Assembly (NCBI GenBank): GCA_019115665.1
Contig: DXDD01000050.1
Location: 1 to 38,476, forward strand
Source of the DNA: Candidatus Eisenbergiella pullistercoris
Lineage (GTDB): Bacteria; Bacillota; Clostridia; Lachnospirales; Lachnospiraceae
Length of the DNA: 38,476 bases
Reading direction: 5' to 3'
Part shown: positions 8,327 through 16,150 of the stretch, in pieces
Layout: each line of letters begins with the position of its first letter
How positions within the stretch are numbered: position 1 is the stretch's first letter
Program-made: the position numbers and the translations under genes
The notes under the pieces: generated by a model
The model's database searches: none
Told to the model about the DNA's origin: nothing
What the model saw: only the letters and a program-made list of their open reading frames with translations

Positions 8327-8462
8327 CTTTTTACTGGCCTGCGCCCAGGGTTGTTGGTTTTTTCAAAGTCGGATACAATAATTGCGCGGGGATTATATCG
8401 GCGATCCACGGCTTGTGAAGAAAATGCCGCCTGCGGCGTCGCTTTCTTCCCTGCGCGCGTGG

Positions 8463-8556
8463 TATAATAAAGACAGGCATCAGAAAACAGGCCGGGAAAC
8501 GGCGTTCTCATTTTCCCGGCGGCAGAAAAAAGGCCGGTCAGAAAACCGGCGGGAGG
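8463..8556 (+). promoter_or_regulatory. Promoter and hairpin leader of the bile salt hydrolase gene
   Basis: An extended -10 element (TGgTATAAT, TATAAT at 8463-8468) has no good -35. The leader then holds two stems: GCCGGGA/TCCCGGC (8491-8497 with 8514-8520) and GCCGGT-cagaaa-ACCGGC (8533-8550). The second ends directly against the GGGAGG ribosome binding site (8551-8556), so it could control access of ribosomes. Confidence 0.5.
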
Positions 8557-8561
8557 TTTTT

Positions 8562-9557
8562 ATGTGTACAAGCATCGCGCTGCTTCAGGGCGGCGGCTAT
8601 TTCGGCCGCAATCTGGACCTGGAATATTCCTTTGGAGAGCAGGTGGTCATCATGCCGCGCCTGTTCCCCCTGCATTTTCACAGGCTGCCGTCTCCGGACA
8701 GCCATTTTTCCATGATCGGCATGGCGAACGTGGCGGAAGGGTATCCCCTTTATGCCGAAGCGGTCAATGAAAAGGGACTCTATATGGCCGGACTGAATTT
8801 TCCCGGAAACGCCCACTATGAAGCCGACGTTCCGGAGGGCTTTGACGCCGCTGCGCCCTATGAGCTGATCCCCTGGATTCTGGGAACCTGCGAAACGCTT
8901 TCGCAGGCCAGAGAAAAGCTCGCCCGGTTCCGGCCGCTTGCGGTTCCCTTCTCCATTTCCCATCCCGCGCCCGCCACCCTGCCCCTCGCTCCCCTGCACT
9001 GGCATCTGGCGGACCGGACGGGCGCTCTGGTGCTGGAGGCCACGAAGGACGGCGTTTTCCTCTACGACGATCCGGTGGGCGTTTTGACCAACAATCCGCC
9101 CTTTCCCTTTCATCAGATGAACCTGAACCGGTATCAGGGGCTTTCCCCTCTGCCTGCCCAAAACCGTTTCTGTTCCACCGCCCCGTTTCAGGTATTCGGC
9201 CAGGGAATGGGCGCCATCGGCCTGCCGGGAGACGCTTCCCCCACCTCCCGTTATGTGAAGGCGGCCTTTCATAAGCTGAATTCACCGGAAGGGACAACTG
9301 AGGAGGAACAGGTTTCCCAGTTTTTCCATCTTCTGGATTCCGTTTCCATGGTTCGGGGCAGCGTGGTCACACCGGAAGGACGCTGCGACATCACCACCTA
9401 CTCCTGCTGCGTCAGCGCCGGGGAGGGAATCTATTATTACAAAACCTATGAAAACAGCAGGATCAGCGCGGTACGGCTGTTCGGAGAAGAGCTGGATACC
9501 CGGGAGCTGAAAATCTTCCCTCTGCGGGAAAAAACGGACATCCGGTTTGAAAACTGA
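8562..9557 (+). CDS. bsh: Bile salt hydrolase (choloylglycine hydrolase family)
   Basis: A 331-residue Ntn hydrolase that would cleave the amide bond of glycine- or taurine-conjugated bile acids in the cytoplasm. All six expected active-site residues are present: Cys2 exposed by removal of Met1, Arg16, Asp19, Asn79 (in AGLNF), Asn177 (in LTNNP) and Arg230 (in SPTSRY). The start at 8562 is fixed by the family's Met-Cys N-terminus and by GGGAGG five bases upstream; the open frame runs further upstream but without meaning. Length is typical (about 330). The relative penicillin V acylases share the fold, so substrate preference is not proved, but the overall pattern MCTSI...GRNLDLEYSF is that of bile salt hydrolases. 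It is a monocistronic gene followed by a 36-bp tandem repeat. Confidence 0.88.
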   Translation: MCTSIALLQGGGYFGRNLDLEYSFGEQVVIMPRLFPLHFHRLPSPDSHFSMIGMANVAEGYPLYAEAVNEKGLYMAGLNFPGNAHYEADVPEGFDAAAPYELIPWILGTCETLSQAREKLARFRPLAVPFSISHPAPATLPLAPLHWHLADRTGALVLEATKDGVFLYDDPVGVLTNNPPFPFHQMNLNRYQGLSPLPAQNRFCSTAPFQVFGQGMGAIGLPGDASPTSRYVKAAFHKLNSPEGTTEEEQVSQFFHLLDSVSMVRGSVVTPEGRCDITTYSCCVSAGEGIYYYKTYENSRISAVRLFGEELDTRELKIFPLREKTDIRFEN

Positions 9558-9558
9558 G

Positions 9559-9672
9559 CGCCCGGAGGGAAATCCACGGCCGCGGAGGGCACGGCCTCCG
9601 GGCAGAAATCCATGGCCGCAAATAGCACGGCTTTCGGGCGGAAATCCACGGCCGCGGAGGGCACGGGCAGGG
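9559..9672. repeat. 36-bp tandem repeat, three copies
   Basis: Units containing AAATCCACGGCCGC or one-base variants start at 9570, 9606 and 9642, period 36, with conserved GCACGG blocks. The array begins right after the bile salt hydrolase stop codon and ends about 30 bases before the end of the convergent regulator gene. All three copies are open in a minus-strand frame (12-residue repeats), but no start or ribosome binding site supports a protein. Confidence 0.85.
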
Positions 9673-9704
9673 GCGTTCTTCCGGATGCATCTTTCTGTCC
9701 CTTC

Positions 9705-10775
9705 CTATAAAAACAGCCGTTCCATCCAGGCCATAACCTCCCTCACCCGCTCCCGGTTCAGGCTGTAGTAGGAGCGCTTCCCCTGCTGGCGCACCTCGAT
9801 CAGCCCCTCGTTAAGAAGCTCCTGGGTATGATAGGAAATGGTGGCCGTGGTCAGCCCGAAGTGTTCCGCCAGCTCTCTGCCGAAATGAGGCGTCTGGCTG
9901 ACGTAAAGAAGAATATCCATTTTCACCGGGTCGGCCATCAGCTCCATAGCCCGGTGCTCGTCCCCCTTTTTAAAGGAACGGATGGCCTTCTCGTTCATCA
10001 GGATTCCCATGCCGATTTCCAGACAGCCGCCTTCCTGCCCGTCTTCCATGTCAATGCTCAGAAAGGCGCCTCCTACCGCGTTCCAGCGGATCAGCACCCG
10101 ATCGTAACCGTCTTGCTCCGGATAAGCCCCTACCAGAGCCAGAAACTCCTGCAGGGTATGGGAGACAAAATAATCCCGCCAGTATCGCTCCCCCTTCTCC
10201 TCTTCCGCCTCTATCCTGCCACGGAAGGGCTCCAGCAGTTTTGCCGCCTGTTCCAGAAGCCCTCCCAGCTCCTCCAGGCTTTCTTCCGGGTCCTGAAAGG
10301 CGAAAATCAGGCGCGCCTTGAACCGCTCCTCCAGGTCCAGCTTCTTCACGCTGGCAAGAAAGCTCACCGGCTCTCCGTCCAGCGGCAGCCTCGTATCCGA
10401 AGGCAGGTAGGAAGAAAAATCCGGGAAGGCGTCAAAGGAATATGCCGAAAGGCCGCACAGCGCCTTTTCCTTCATCTTTCGCGCATCGTCCGTCTCCTCC
10501 GCGTCGAAGGTGCAGAGCAGGTTCCGGGCGAGAGAGCCGAGGCCTTTTTCCTGATAGCGTTCAAAATAGCGCCGCATCGGCTCCGTGACCGGAATCCGCC
10601 CGGCCAGCTCCAGAAGCTCCTCCTGCAGAAGGATTCCCGGTTCCATTTCCTGCCCGAACCGCCCCATGGTGGACAGATATCTTCGCCGTTCTGTCTCATC
10701 CACATTCACAGCGAGCTCCAGAAGAGACATTGCCTCCTTCATCATGCTGCATCTTTTTCCAAACTCAATCCGCAT
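9705..10775 (-). CDS. ArsR-type winged-helix transcriptional regulator
   Basis: A 356-residue protein with a C-terminal winged helix (about residues 275-340): MADPVKMDILLYVSQTP, recognition segment FGLTTATISYHTQELLNEG, then the wing VRQQGKRSYYSL. This is the ArsR/HTH_20 pattern. The N-terminal 270 residues are a mostly helical region I cannot assign; it may sense a ligand. I chose the ATG at 10775, with GGGGAGAGCGGAAG upstream, over the upstream ATG at 10859, which would overlap the MFS gene. It lies 64 bases downstream of the MFS exporter gene on the same strand and probably controls that operon. Confidence 0.8.
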   Translation of the reverse strand: MRIEFGKRCSMMKEAMSLLELAVNVDETERRRYLSTMGRFGQEMEPGILLQEELLELAGRIPVTEPMRRYFERYQEKGLGSLARNLLCTFDAEETDDARKMKEKALCGLSAYSFDAFPDFSSYLPSDTRLPLDGEPVSFLASVKKLDLEERFKARLIFAFQDPEESLEELGGLLEQAAKLLEPFRGRIEAEEEKGERYWRDYFVSHTLQEFLALVGAYPEQDGYDRVLIRWNAVGGAFLSIDMEDGQEGGCLEIGMGILMNEKAIRSFKKGDEHRAMELMADPVKMDILLYVSQTPHFGRELAEHFGLTTATISYHTQELLNEGLIEVRQQGKRSYYSLNRERVREVMAWMERLFL

Positions 10776-10839
10776 CTTCCGCTCTCCCCTTCCTGTTTTC
10801 CCATCCGTTTCCGTTATCCGTATCCCGAAGCCCGTCCCC

Positions 10840-12150
10840 TTATTCCTGTCCAAAATCATTCAGCCTTTTCAGCGTCCCTTTTAACATCAGAACGATGGTC
10901 ACGACGAACACCGGCACCGCGGTTCCCGCCAGCACGCGGACCACGGACGCTCTGACACAGATGCCGGACACCAGAAACGAGGTAAGAGGCATCGCCGCGG
11001 TGCATCCGGCATTCATGACGGCGGAAGCCCTTGCCATAAAGGATGTGGGAACCACCCGCAGAAGCAGCACGGAAACCGCCGTATTCGCAAGCCCCACCGA
11101 CGCGCCGAAAAGCAGGCTCGCGGTGAAAAGAACCGGGAAAAAAACGGCGTCCGCGGGATGCCCCAGTCCCAGCCCGGCAAGCACCAGATAATAACTCCCC
11201 ATCAGTATACCACAGCCCAAAAGAATCCTGTCAATGGATACTTTCCCTTTCTTCGATTCCTCCCGTCCGCCCGCCGCGGCGGAGTACAGGCCGGCTCCGA
11301 GAAGCATCCCCAACGTGGTACAGACCCCCATTGCGGAAAGGGCGCCGCTTCCCTTCCGATACACGTCCTGAAACAGCGCCGCCTGCAGAGCGTTGCAGGG
11401 GGTGAGCGCCGCATTCAGGAAGGCGGCGGCCGAAACGACAAGAAGAAGGGATCTGGAAGCTTTCATAAACCGAAAGCCCTCCCGCAGAGAATACAGCCAG
11501 GCGGATACGCCGTCCGGTTCCGCGGCGCAGTCTTCCGTGTTTCCGCTCTCCCCCCTTCTGTTTCCCGCACACGCGGCCGCCTCCGGCACCCGGCTCATCA
11601 GCAGGCTGGCGGCGGCAAAGCAGAACAGATCCACCGCCAGCGTGCCTGCGCTTCCCGCTGTGGAAATCAGAAGCCCGGCAGCTCCTGTTCCCGCAAGCTC
11701 CATCACCCTGCTGCCCGCCTGATACAGAGAGACACCGGAATCATACTCCTCCGCCTTCAGCAGACCGGACAGGGCGGCGTTGGATGAAGGAGCACAAAAG
11801 GCTTCCAGCGTGGAGATGAGAAAGGTCCCGGCGATCAGCACCGCAGCGCTCAGATTTCCCGTCAGATACAGCCCGAGAAAAGCGGCCACCAGCAGTGCCC
11901 TTCCCGCATCCGTCAGCGCAATGACCCGTCGTTTGGGAATCCGCTCCACAAACGCCCCCGCAAGGGGCTGGAGCAGAATGGTGGGCAGATAGTTCAGCCC
12001 CACCGCCAGAGCCGACAGAGAGGCCGAGCCGCTCAGACCGTAAACCAGCCAGCTCAGCAGAAATACATCGATGGAATCCCCGAATCGGTTCAGCATCCGG
12101 GAAATCAGATAGCGCAGATAAGGTCGATTTTTCCTGATTCCTGTGTTCAT
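10840..12150 (-). CDS. MFS transporter (EntS/MdfA-like exporter)
   Basis: A 436-residue membrane protein with about 12 hydrophobic segments and a long central hydrophilic loop (around residues 195-215, rich in Arg, Gly and Glu). The N-terminus RYLISRMLNRFGDSIDVFLLSWLVYGLSGS and the A-like motif AGAFVERIPKRRVIALTD are typical of major facilitator exporters of the antibiotic or enterobactin type. Substrate unknown. ATG at 12150 has AAAGGAG upstream, and a strong AT-rich promoter is present at 12213-12241. It is co-transcribed with the ArsR-type regulator downstream. Confidence 0.88.
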   Translation of the reverse strand: MNTGIRKNRPYLRYLISRMLNRFGDSIDVFLLSWLVYGLSGSASLSALAVGLNYLPTILLQPLAGAFVERIPKRRVIALTDAGRALLVAAFLGLYLTGNLSAAVLIAGTFLISTLEAFCAPSSNAALSGLLKAEEYDSGVSLYQAGSRVMELAGTGAAGLLISTAGSAGTLAVDLFCFAAASLLMSRVPEAAACAGNRRGESGNTEDCAAEPDGVSAWLYSLREGFRFMKASRSLLLVVSAAAFLNAALTPCNALQAALFQDVYRKGSGALSAMGVCTTLGMLLGAGLYSAAAGGREESKKGKVSIDRILLGCGILMGSYYLVLAGLGLGHPADAVFFPVLFTASLLFGASVGLANTAVSVLLLRVVPTSFMARASAVMNAGCTAAMPLTSFLVSGICVRASVVRVLAGTAVPVFVVTIVLMLKGTLKRLNDFGQE

Positions 12151-12212
12151 AGCAATCTCCTTTGTATGAATTTTATCAAATATATAATTTATATTTTTCT
12201 AATATATTCTTA

Positions 12213-12241
12213 AATATATTCTATTATTATAAATTTGTCAA
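12213..12241 (-). promoter_or_regulatory. Promoter of the MFS-regulator operon
   Basis: A perfect TTGACA (12236-12241), a 17-base spacer and TATATT (12213-12218) on the minus strand, in a very AT-rich stretch (12150-12275). TCTAATATA occurs twice on the plus strand (about 12199 and 12259), flanking the promoter, and may be bound by the regulator. Confidence 0.75.
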
Positions 12242-12298
12242 GTTTTATATTTTAATTTTATCTAATATAAAAAAAGAACACAGGCTGCTTTTCATGGG

Positions 12299-12360
12299 GT
12301 GGGAAAATACCGCGGTTGATTCCTTTTCCCACATCGGCCCCCTGCCCGGCACCCGGCAGG
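12299..12360. other. Two consecutive intergenic hairpins
   Basis: GTGGGAAAA/TTTTCCCAC (12299-12307 with 12324-12332) is a perfect 9-bp stem. CCTGCC/GGCAGG (12341-12346 with 12355-12360) follows. The stretch 12275-12385 between the MFS promoter and the terminator of the next gene holds no gene I can support. It may be a small structured RNA or simply folded intergenic DNA. Confidence 0.4.
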
Positions 12361-12386
12361 ATGCTCCGACACGGTTTCAATCGCGC

Positions 12387-12425
12387 AAAAAATGAGGAGA
12401 CCCTGCTCACTCAGACAGGATCTCC
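12387..12425 (-). terminator. Terminator of the DUF3592 gene
   Basis: On the minus strand the stem GGAGA-t-CCTG / CAGG-g-TCTCC (12396-12425, ten-base loop) is followed, after three bases, by six T (12387-12392). Confidence 0.6.
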
Positions 12426-12511
12426 CGTTTAGAAACTCACTTTTTTATTATCATTTCTTTTCTCATGGTCCCTTTCAGGACCACCCATTCCCGGACGCCA
12501 TTTCAGACCGG

Positions 12512-13036
12512 TCAGGCGGGAACCAGCATCAATAACGCTCCCAGAAGGCAGATGCCCGCCCCGATGGGGCCGAGAATCAGGACCACCAGACGCATGCTCC
12601 GCAGCGCCCCGCAGTATGCCTTCCGCGGCTTTCCGGGTACGTATCGGACCTCCATGGCACTTCCCACGGGAAACCAGTCCCTGACAGGATCCACATGGTT
12701 CCTGCAGCGGGAGGTCACATAGCAGTGCAGGCCGTATTTTTCATCGATTTCCCAGTCATACTCCGCCCGCTTCACACTGTTATAATAGATCATGGAATAT
12801 CTCTGGATACACTGATATTTCCGGCCGTCCGCCTCGTATTCCACAACCGCGCAGGGATAGGAAATCGAACCGTGTCCGGTATCTGTATGGCAGCGCTTAT
12901 GGGATATTACCGTCCCCATGACGCTTTCCTTGTATTTATATTTTCTCCGCTTATCCCAGATCAGGATCACGATGGCAGACAGGCAGAGCAAAAGCCCTAT
13001 TGCCAGGATCCAGAAACCTGCTTCCTGATTCGTCAT
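12512..13036 (-). CDS. DUF3592-like membrane protein
   Basis: A 174-residue protein with one hydrophobic helix near the N-terminus (about 8-27) and one at the C-terminus (about 150-172). Between them is a beta-rich domain with CHTDTG, a Y-P-x-V-V-E-Y-E type strand (YPCAVVEYEADGRKY) and a VGSAMEVRYVPGKPRKAY strand, which is the DUF3592 pattern (TGxVV...YpP.V.Y...G....G..V.V.Y.P.nP..A). Function unknown. It lies 18 bases after the glycoside hydrolase gene, so it may be the last gene of the operon that starts at the retron ncRNA, and a terminator follows it. Confidence 0.65.
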   Translation of the reverse strand: MTNQEAGFWILAIGLLLCLSAIVILIWDKRRKYKYKESVMGTVISHKRCHTDTGHGSISYPCAVVEYEADGRKYQCIQRYSMIYYNSVKRAEYDWEIDEKYGLHCYVTSRCRNHVDPVRDWFPVGSAMEVRYVPGKPRKAYCGALRSMRLVVLILGPIGAGICLLGALLMLVPA

Positions 13037-13054
13037 ATCTCCCTCATGCCTTTC

Positions 13055-14131
13055 TCACCCTCTTTTACCGAATTTTCTCATCAGCTCCAGCTCTTCCTCA
13101 TCATACGGAGTATAAAAAGTATCGAACAGATCATGCTGCCAGCGGTTCAGCGGCAGCTCCCTGTTGTTCCACAGCTGATCCCAGGGCAGGAAATGCTGGC
13201 ATTTCCCTGCTACCAGCCCCCAGCTGTAGCTTCCGATCCTCTCCTCATGGTAAAGCGGCAGATTGTCCTGAATGAAGTTGTCCTGCACCCGGTTCAGCCA
13301 TTCCGTATTCATCATCGGACGGCCTTCCTTTTTCAGCCGGGCCACCGTCCGTTTCACCCGTTCAAAATCCTCATACTGATGGAAAGTCACGATATCCGAT
13401 TCGTCCAGGGCCAGGCGCTGGATGGGCTCCACGTCCGCTTCTCCGTTCACCCCGTAATCCTCCGGATAGCTCCACACCCCGGCAGTCAGAGGCTGCACCG
13501 GATCCATGCTTCTTGCCAGCTCAAAGACCCTCTTCAGGTACGGGATGCTCATGTCGTGGCGGTTGCTGTTGCCGGGCTCATTCCACAGATCCCATGCGTA
13601 GATCCGTTCATCCTTTCCAAATCTTTCCAGAAACGCGGTCAGATATTCTTCCTGTACGCCTCTCCATTCCGGCTCGTCCCAGAGGCACCAGCCTACCTTC
13701 CGCTGCTCTCCGGTAAACGGATTATCCTTATGCCCTCCGTGATGGCCGATATCATATTTCTGCCATCCGTGACTTTTCTGCGGCGTAATGTCCGCGGGCC
13801 TTCCGAAGTCCACACAGTCGTTGAAAATGACCGGCATCATCGTAATTCCCCTTGCCGCCAGCTCCTCCAGAAAGCCGTCCACTCTGTCCAGAAATTTTTC
13901 TCTGTCATAGTACCAGACCGAAAACGGCAGGAACATGCGCACCCCGTTCAGTCCGATGTCCTCCATCAGCTCAAATTCCCGGCGCACGCTCGGAATCACC
14001 TCCGGATAAGTATCCTCCTGCCAGAGCTCGATCCCGTGCAGCGTAATGGAAGGAACGTAGTTGATCCCCATCACCCACGGCCTTTTCTGATACCACTCCC
14101 ATGCCTGTTCAGCTGTCCAACGTTCTCTCAT
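13055..14131 (-). CDS. TIM-barrel glycoside hydrolase (GH5/GH2-like, clan GH-A)
   Basis: A 358-residue single-domain TIM-barrel enzyme of clan GH-A. The acid/base is likely Glu185 in LWNEPGNSN after strand 4; the nucleophile is likely Glu277 in MNTEWLN after strand 7. Homologues are often called beta-xylanase or beta-mannanase without proof, so I leave the substrate open. No signal peptide is seen, hence it would act inside the cell on imported oligosaccharides. It starts 88 bases after the retron RT stop, on the same strand; a small hairpin lies between them (14192-14206) and the ribosome binding site is weak (GGAAAAGGAC). It is unclear whether it is transcribed with the retron. Confidence 0.75.
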   Translation of the reverse strand: MRERWTAEQAWEWYQKRPWVMGINYVPSITLHGIELWQEDTYPEVIPSVRREFELMEDIGLNGVRMFLPFSVWYYDREKFLDRVDGFLEELAARGITMMPVIFNDCVDFGRPADITPQKSHGWQKYDIGHHGGHKDNPFTGEQRKVGWCLWDEPEWRGVQEEYLTAFLERFGKDERIYAWDLWNEPGNSNRHDMSIPYLKRVFELARSMDPVQPLTAGVWSYPEDYGVNGEADVEPIQRLALDESDIVTFHQYEDFERVKRTVARLKKEGRPMMNTEWLNRVQDNFIQDNLPLYHEERIGSYSWGLVAGKCQHFLPWDQLWNNRELPLNRWQHDLFDTFYTPYDEEELELMRKFGKRG

Positions 14132-14191
14132 GTCCTTTTCCGGCGCAGCTCCTTATTCTGCGCCGCCCTCCTTTTTTGATTTTTATTGCCG

Positions 14192-14206
14192 CCGGCAGTC
14201 TGCCGG
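14192..14206. other. Hairpin after the retron RT gene
   Basis: CCGGCAG-t-CTGCCGG forms a perfect 7-bp inverted repeat 14 bases beyond the RT stop. The following minus-strand sequence has only a weak A/T stretch, so it may be a leaky terminator or an RNA-processing stem. Confidence 0.4.
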
Positions 14207-14219
14207 ATAACAACCATTT

Positions 14220-15269
14220 TTATTTCCGTTCCCGGTTCTCCAGTTCTTCCCACAGACGCTTCCATTCCTCCAGGTATTCCAGAAACTCCCGGTTCTCCGG
14301 CTCCATCTGCAGCACGTAACCGATTCGTCCCCGCAGCGACTGCAGGAAGGCGTACTCTTCTGCGGCTGTCTCCGCTTCTCTTTCCGCTTCCGTTTCCATC
14401 CCGTCCGGCTTTCCCGCAACCTTCAGATGCTCCCGCACGCCAAATTTTGTGCAGTAATACATTTCCTGCCGGATCCTTCTGCGATACGCGGCGTCCGTCC
14501 GGACACGGTCGTTTACCACGAGTCCCGTAACGCTCTGCCGCATCCCCTGTCTGGCAACGACCGTCTTTTTCCGGTTCAGTTCAAAGCCCATGGCCTCCAG
14601 CATGCCCCGCACCTTTCGGTAAACCTCGCCCACATCAAACACGCCGGAAAAAGCCAGATCATCACAATACCGGGTGTAGGAGATCTGACGCGCTTCGCAC
14701 CATTTTCCAATATACTCGTCAAAGGGCTTCATCACCAGGTTGGAAATGGCCGGCGACGTGGGCGCTCCCTGAGGAAGCCGGTCGTAACAGCAGCACAGAT
14801 GAGTCAGAAGCCCCGCGGCCGCCGGCGGAAACAGGCTCTCCGGAAACGCCGCCCCATACACCCTCGGAAAAAGGATGCTGTCAAAAAAGTCCCGGATGTC
14901 CAGCTTCAGAAGGATTTTGTCCTTTTCCCCGCCCGCATGAGGCGCGGCATTGTCGATGGGCGAGAGCCCCCGCCGGTAGGCGCAGGTGTGGGCGGATACG
15001 CTGCGTCCGTCCAGACAGTGACGCAGGATATTCCTCTGCACGCTCTTCAGCAGCCCGTCCGGCACCAGAAGTCTGCGGCTTCCGCCGCTTTTCTTTGGGA
15101 TCCTCGCCCTCCGGTAATGACGTTCCGTGTGGTTGCTCAGGGCATACAGCAGGGAAAGCTGCGCCTCCCCGCTCATGCGCTCCCGCATGCCGGCGGGAAG
15201 CAGGTTCAGGGACAGGATAAATTCCTTTTCCTGTTGCGTGCCGCAGTATTTCCAGAGCTGACTGCTCAT
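14220..15269 (-). CDS. Retron-type reverse transcriptase
   Basis: A 349-residue reverse transcriptase. Signatures in order: NAAPH (107-111), the retron-specific NAxxH motif; KLDIRDFF with catalytic Asp124 (motif A); LPQGAPTSPAISN (165-177); YCDD (201-204), the catalytic box with Cys where YADD is usual; and VTGLVV (247-252), the retron VTG motif that contacts the ncRNA. The combination of NAxxH and VTG separates retron RTs from group II intron, DGR and Abi RTs. In retrons the enzyme copies part of its cognate ncRNA into msDNA, primed from a 2'-OH of a guanosine, and the RT-msDNA complex guards an effector that acts during phage infection. The ATG overlaps the stop of the metalloprotease gene (ATGA) with GGGAGG upstream, so the two are coupled. 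The C-terminal 80 residues are charged and helical. Confidence 0.92.
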   Translation of the reverse strand: MSSQLWKYCGTQQEKEFILSLNLLPAGMRERMSGEAQLSLLYALSNHTERHYRRARIPKKSGGSRRLLVPDGLLKSVQRNILRHCLDGRSVSAHTCAYRRGLSPIDNAAPHAGGEKDKILLKLDIRDFFDSILFPRVYGAAFPESLFPPAAAGLLTHLCCCYDRLPQGAPTSPAISNLVMKPFDEYIGKWCEARQISYTRYCDDLAFSGVFDVGEVYRKVRGMLEAMGFELNRKKTVVARQGMRQSVTGLVVNDRVRTDAAYRRRIRQEMYYCTKFGVREHLKVAGKPDGMETEAEREAETAAEEYAFLQSLRGRIGYVLQMEPENREFLEYLEEWKRLWEELENRERK

Positions 15270-16126
15270 ACCTGCCTCCCTTTTCTGTCAGATGAAAAAG
15301 CGGCGGCCCTCAATGCCTTCTCCACCTCGGGCAGCTCCAGCGCCGCGAGTTCCCGGAGCGAATATTTTTCCGCCAGTGACCGGATCAGTTCTCCGCCCAG
15401 ATAATAGCCGGTATCCGATTTTCCATGGAGACTGCTCCAGTCTCCAAAGAAGGGCTGCAGGCTTTCTCCTCTCTCCAGCCGCGTCAGATACTCCCGATAA
15501 AGCTCTTCCCTGTGATCCGCACACCATTCCAGCCATCCGTTTTTATCCTGATGGTAAAAATGTTTCTCCCCGCAGAGAAGCTGTTCGATATACATCGCCA
15601 TGCCTTCCGAATAAAGCTGCCACAGTCCTTTATCCACAGCCGCTTCCGAAACGTTCCTTCCGCCTCTTACCTGAAAATGCCAGATATGCCCAATTTCATG
15701 ATACAGAAGCGCCTTCATGCTCATCCTGCCGCTCCAGGACAGCTCCACTATTTTTTCCAGCCCCAGCAGGACGGCCGGACATCCTTCCAGCTCCGTCGCC
15801 CATCCTGCGCCGCTGCAAAGCCCCAGATAGAAAACGATCTTCATATCCGGCAGAATTCCCAGCTTCTGCTCCAGCTTTTCATTTAATCCCCCGACCGCTT
15901 CCAGAAAAGATTCGTGCGCCTCCGATGCCCGTTCCCTGTTTCCGTTCAGATTCTGAAGGACCGGAAGGATATCCCTCCGGAAATCATAATCCGCCGTATC
16001 CTCCAAAACCTTTTCTTTCAGTCCGGGCATGGCGGCATCCGCATAGCCTTCCCATCTTTTCAGAGAAAACCGCCCATCCTGAAAGCATGTAAAAACAGTA
16101 TCCCACGTATCCAGAATTTCCAGCAT
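15266..16126 (-). CDS. HExxH zinc metalloprotease, candidate retron effector
   Basis: A 286-residue protein with a gluzincin-like active site: HEIGH (143-147) followed by Glu174 in LYSEGMAMYIEQ as probable third zinc ligand. The C-terminal GYYLGGELIRSLAEKYSLREL segment is common at the end of DUF2268/DUF5700-like peptidases. No signal peptide or membrane helix is seen, so it acts in the cytoplasm. I chose ATG 16126 (GAGGCGG upstream); an earlier start in the same frame would translate the structured RNA region and gives a low-complexity, non-family N-terminus. It sits between the candidate ncRNA and the RT, the place where effectors sit in several known retrons, and is coupled to the RT by a 4-base overlap. 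The protease role as an effector is inference. Confidence 0.8.
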   Translation of the reverse strand: MLEILDTWDTVFTCFQDGRFSLKRWEGYADAAMPGLKEKVLEDTADYDFRRDILPVLQNLNGNRERASEAHESFLEAVGGLNEKLEQKLGILPDMKIVFYLGLCSGAGWATELEGCPAVLLGLEKIVELSWSGRMSMKALLYHEIGHIWHFQVRGGRNVSEAAVDKGLWQLYSEGMAMYIEQLLCGEKHFYHQDKNGWLEWCADHREELYREYLTRLERGESLQPFFGDWSSLHGKSDTGYYLGGELIRSLAEKYSLRELAALELPEVEKALRAAAFSSDRKGRQV

Positions 16127-16150
16127 CGTTCCGCCTCTTTTCCCAGAAAA

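Noticed and set aside
5572-8467. Long plus-strand open frames opposite the helicase and MATE genes
   Set aside because: His/Arg/Pro/Gly-rich composition typical of antisense frames in GC-rich DNA; no motifs and no ribosome binding sites.
12162-12395. A 77-residue plus-strand frame in the MFS promoter region
   Set aside because: Composition (Tyr/Phe/Ile/Lys) just reflects the AT-rich promoter DNA, and it reads through the hairpins.
14220-15269. Diversity-generating retroelement or group II intron RT
   Set aside because: The RT has the retron NAxxH and VTG motifs and lacks a maturase or HNH domain; no template/variable repeat pair was seen.
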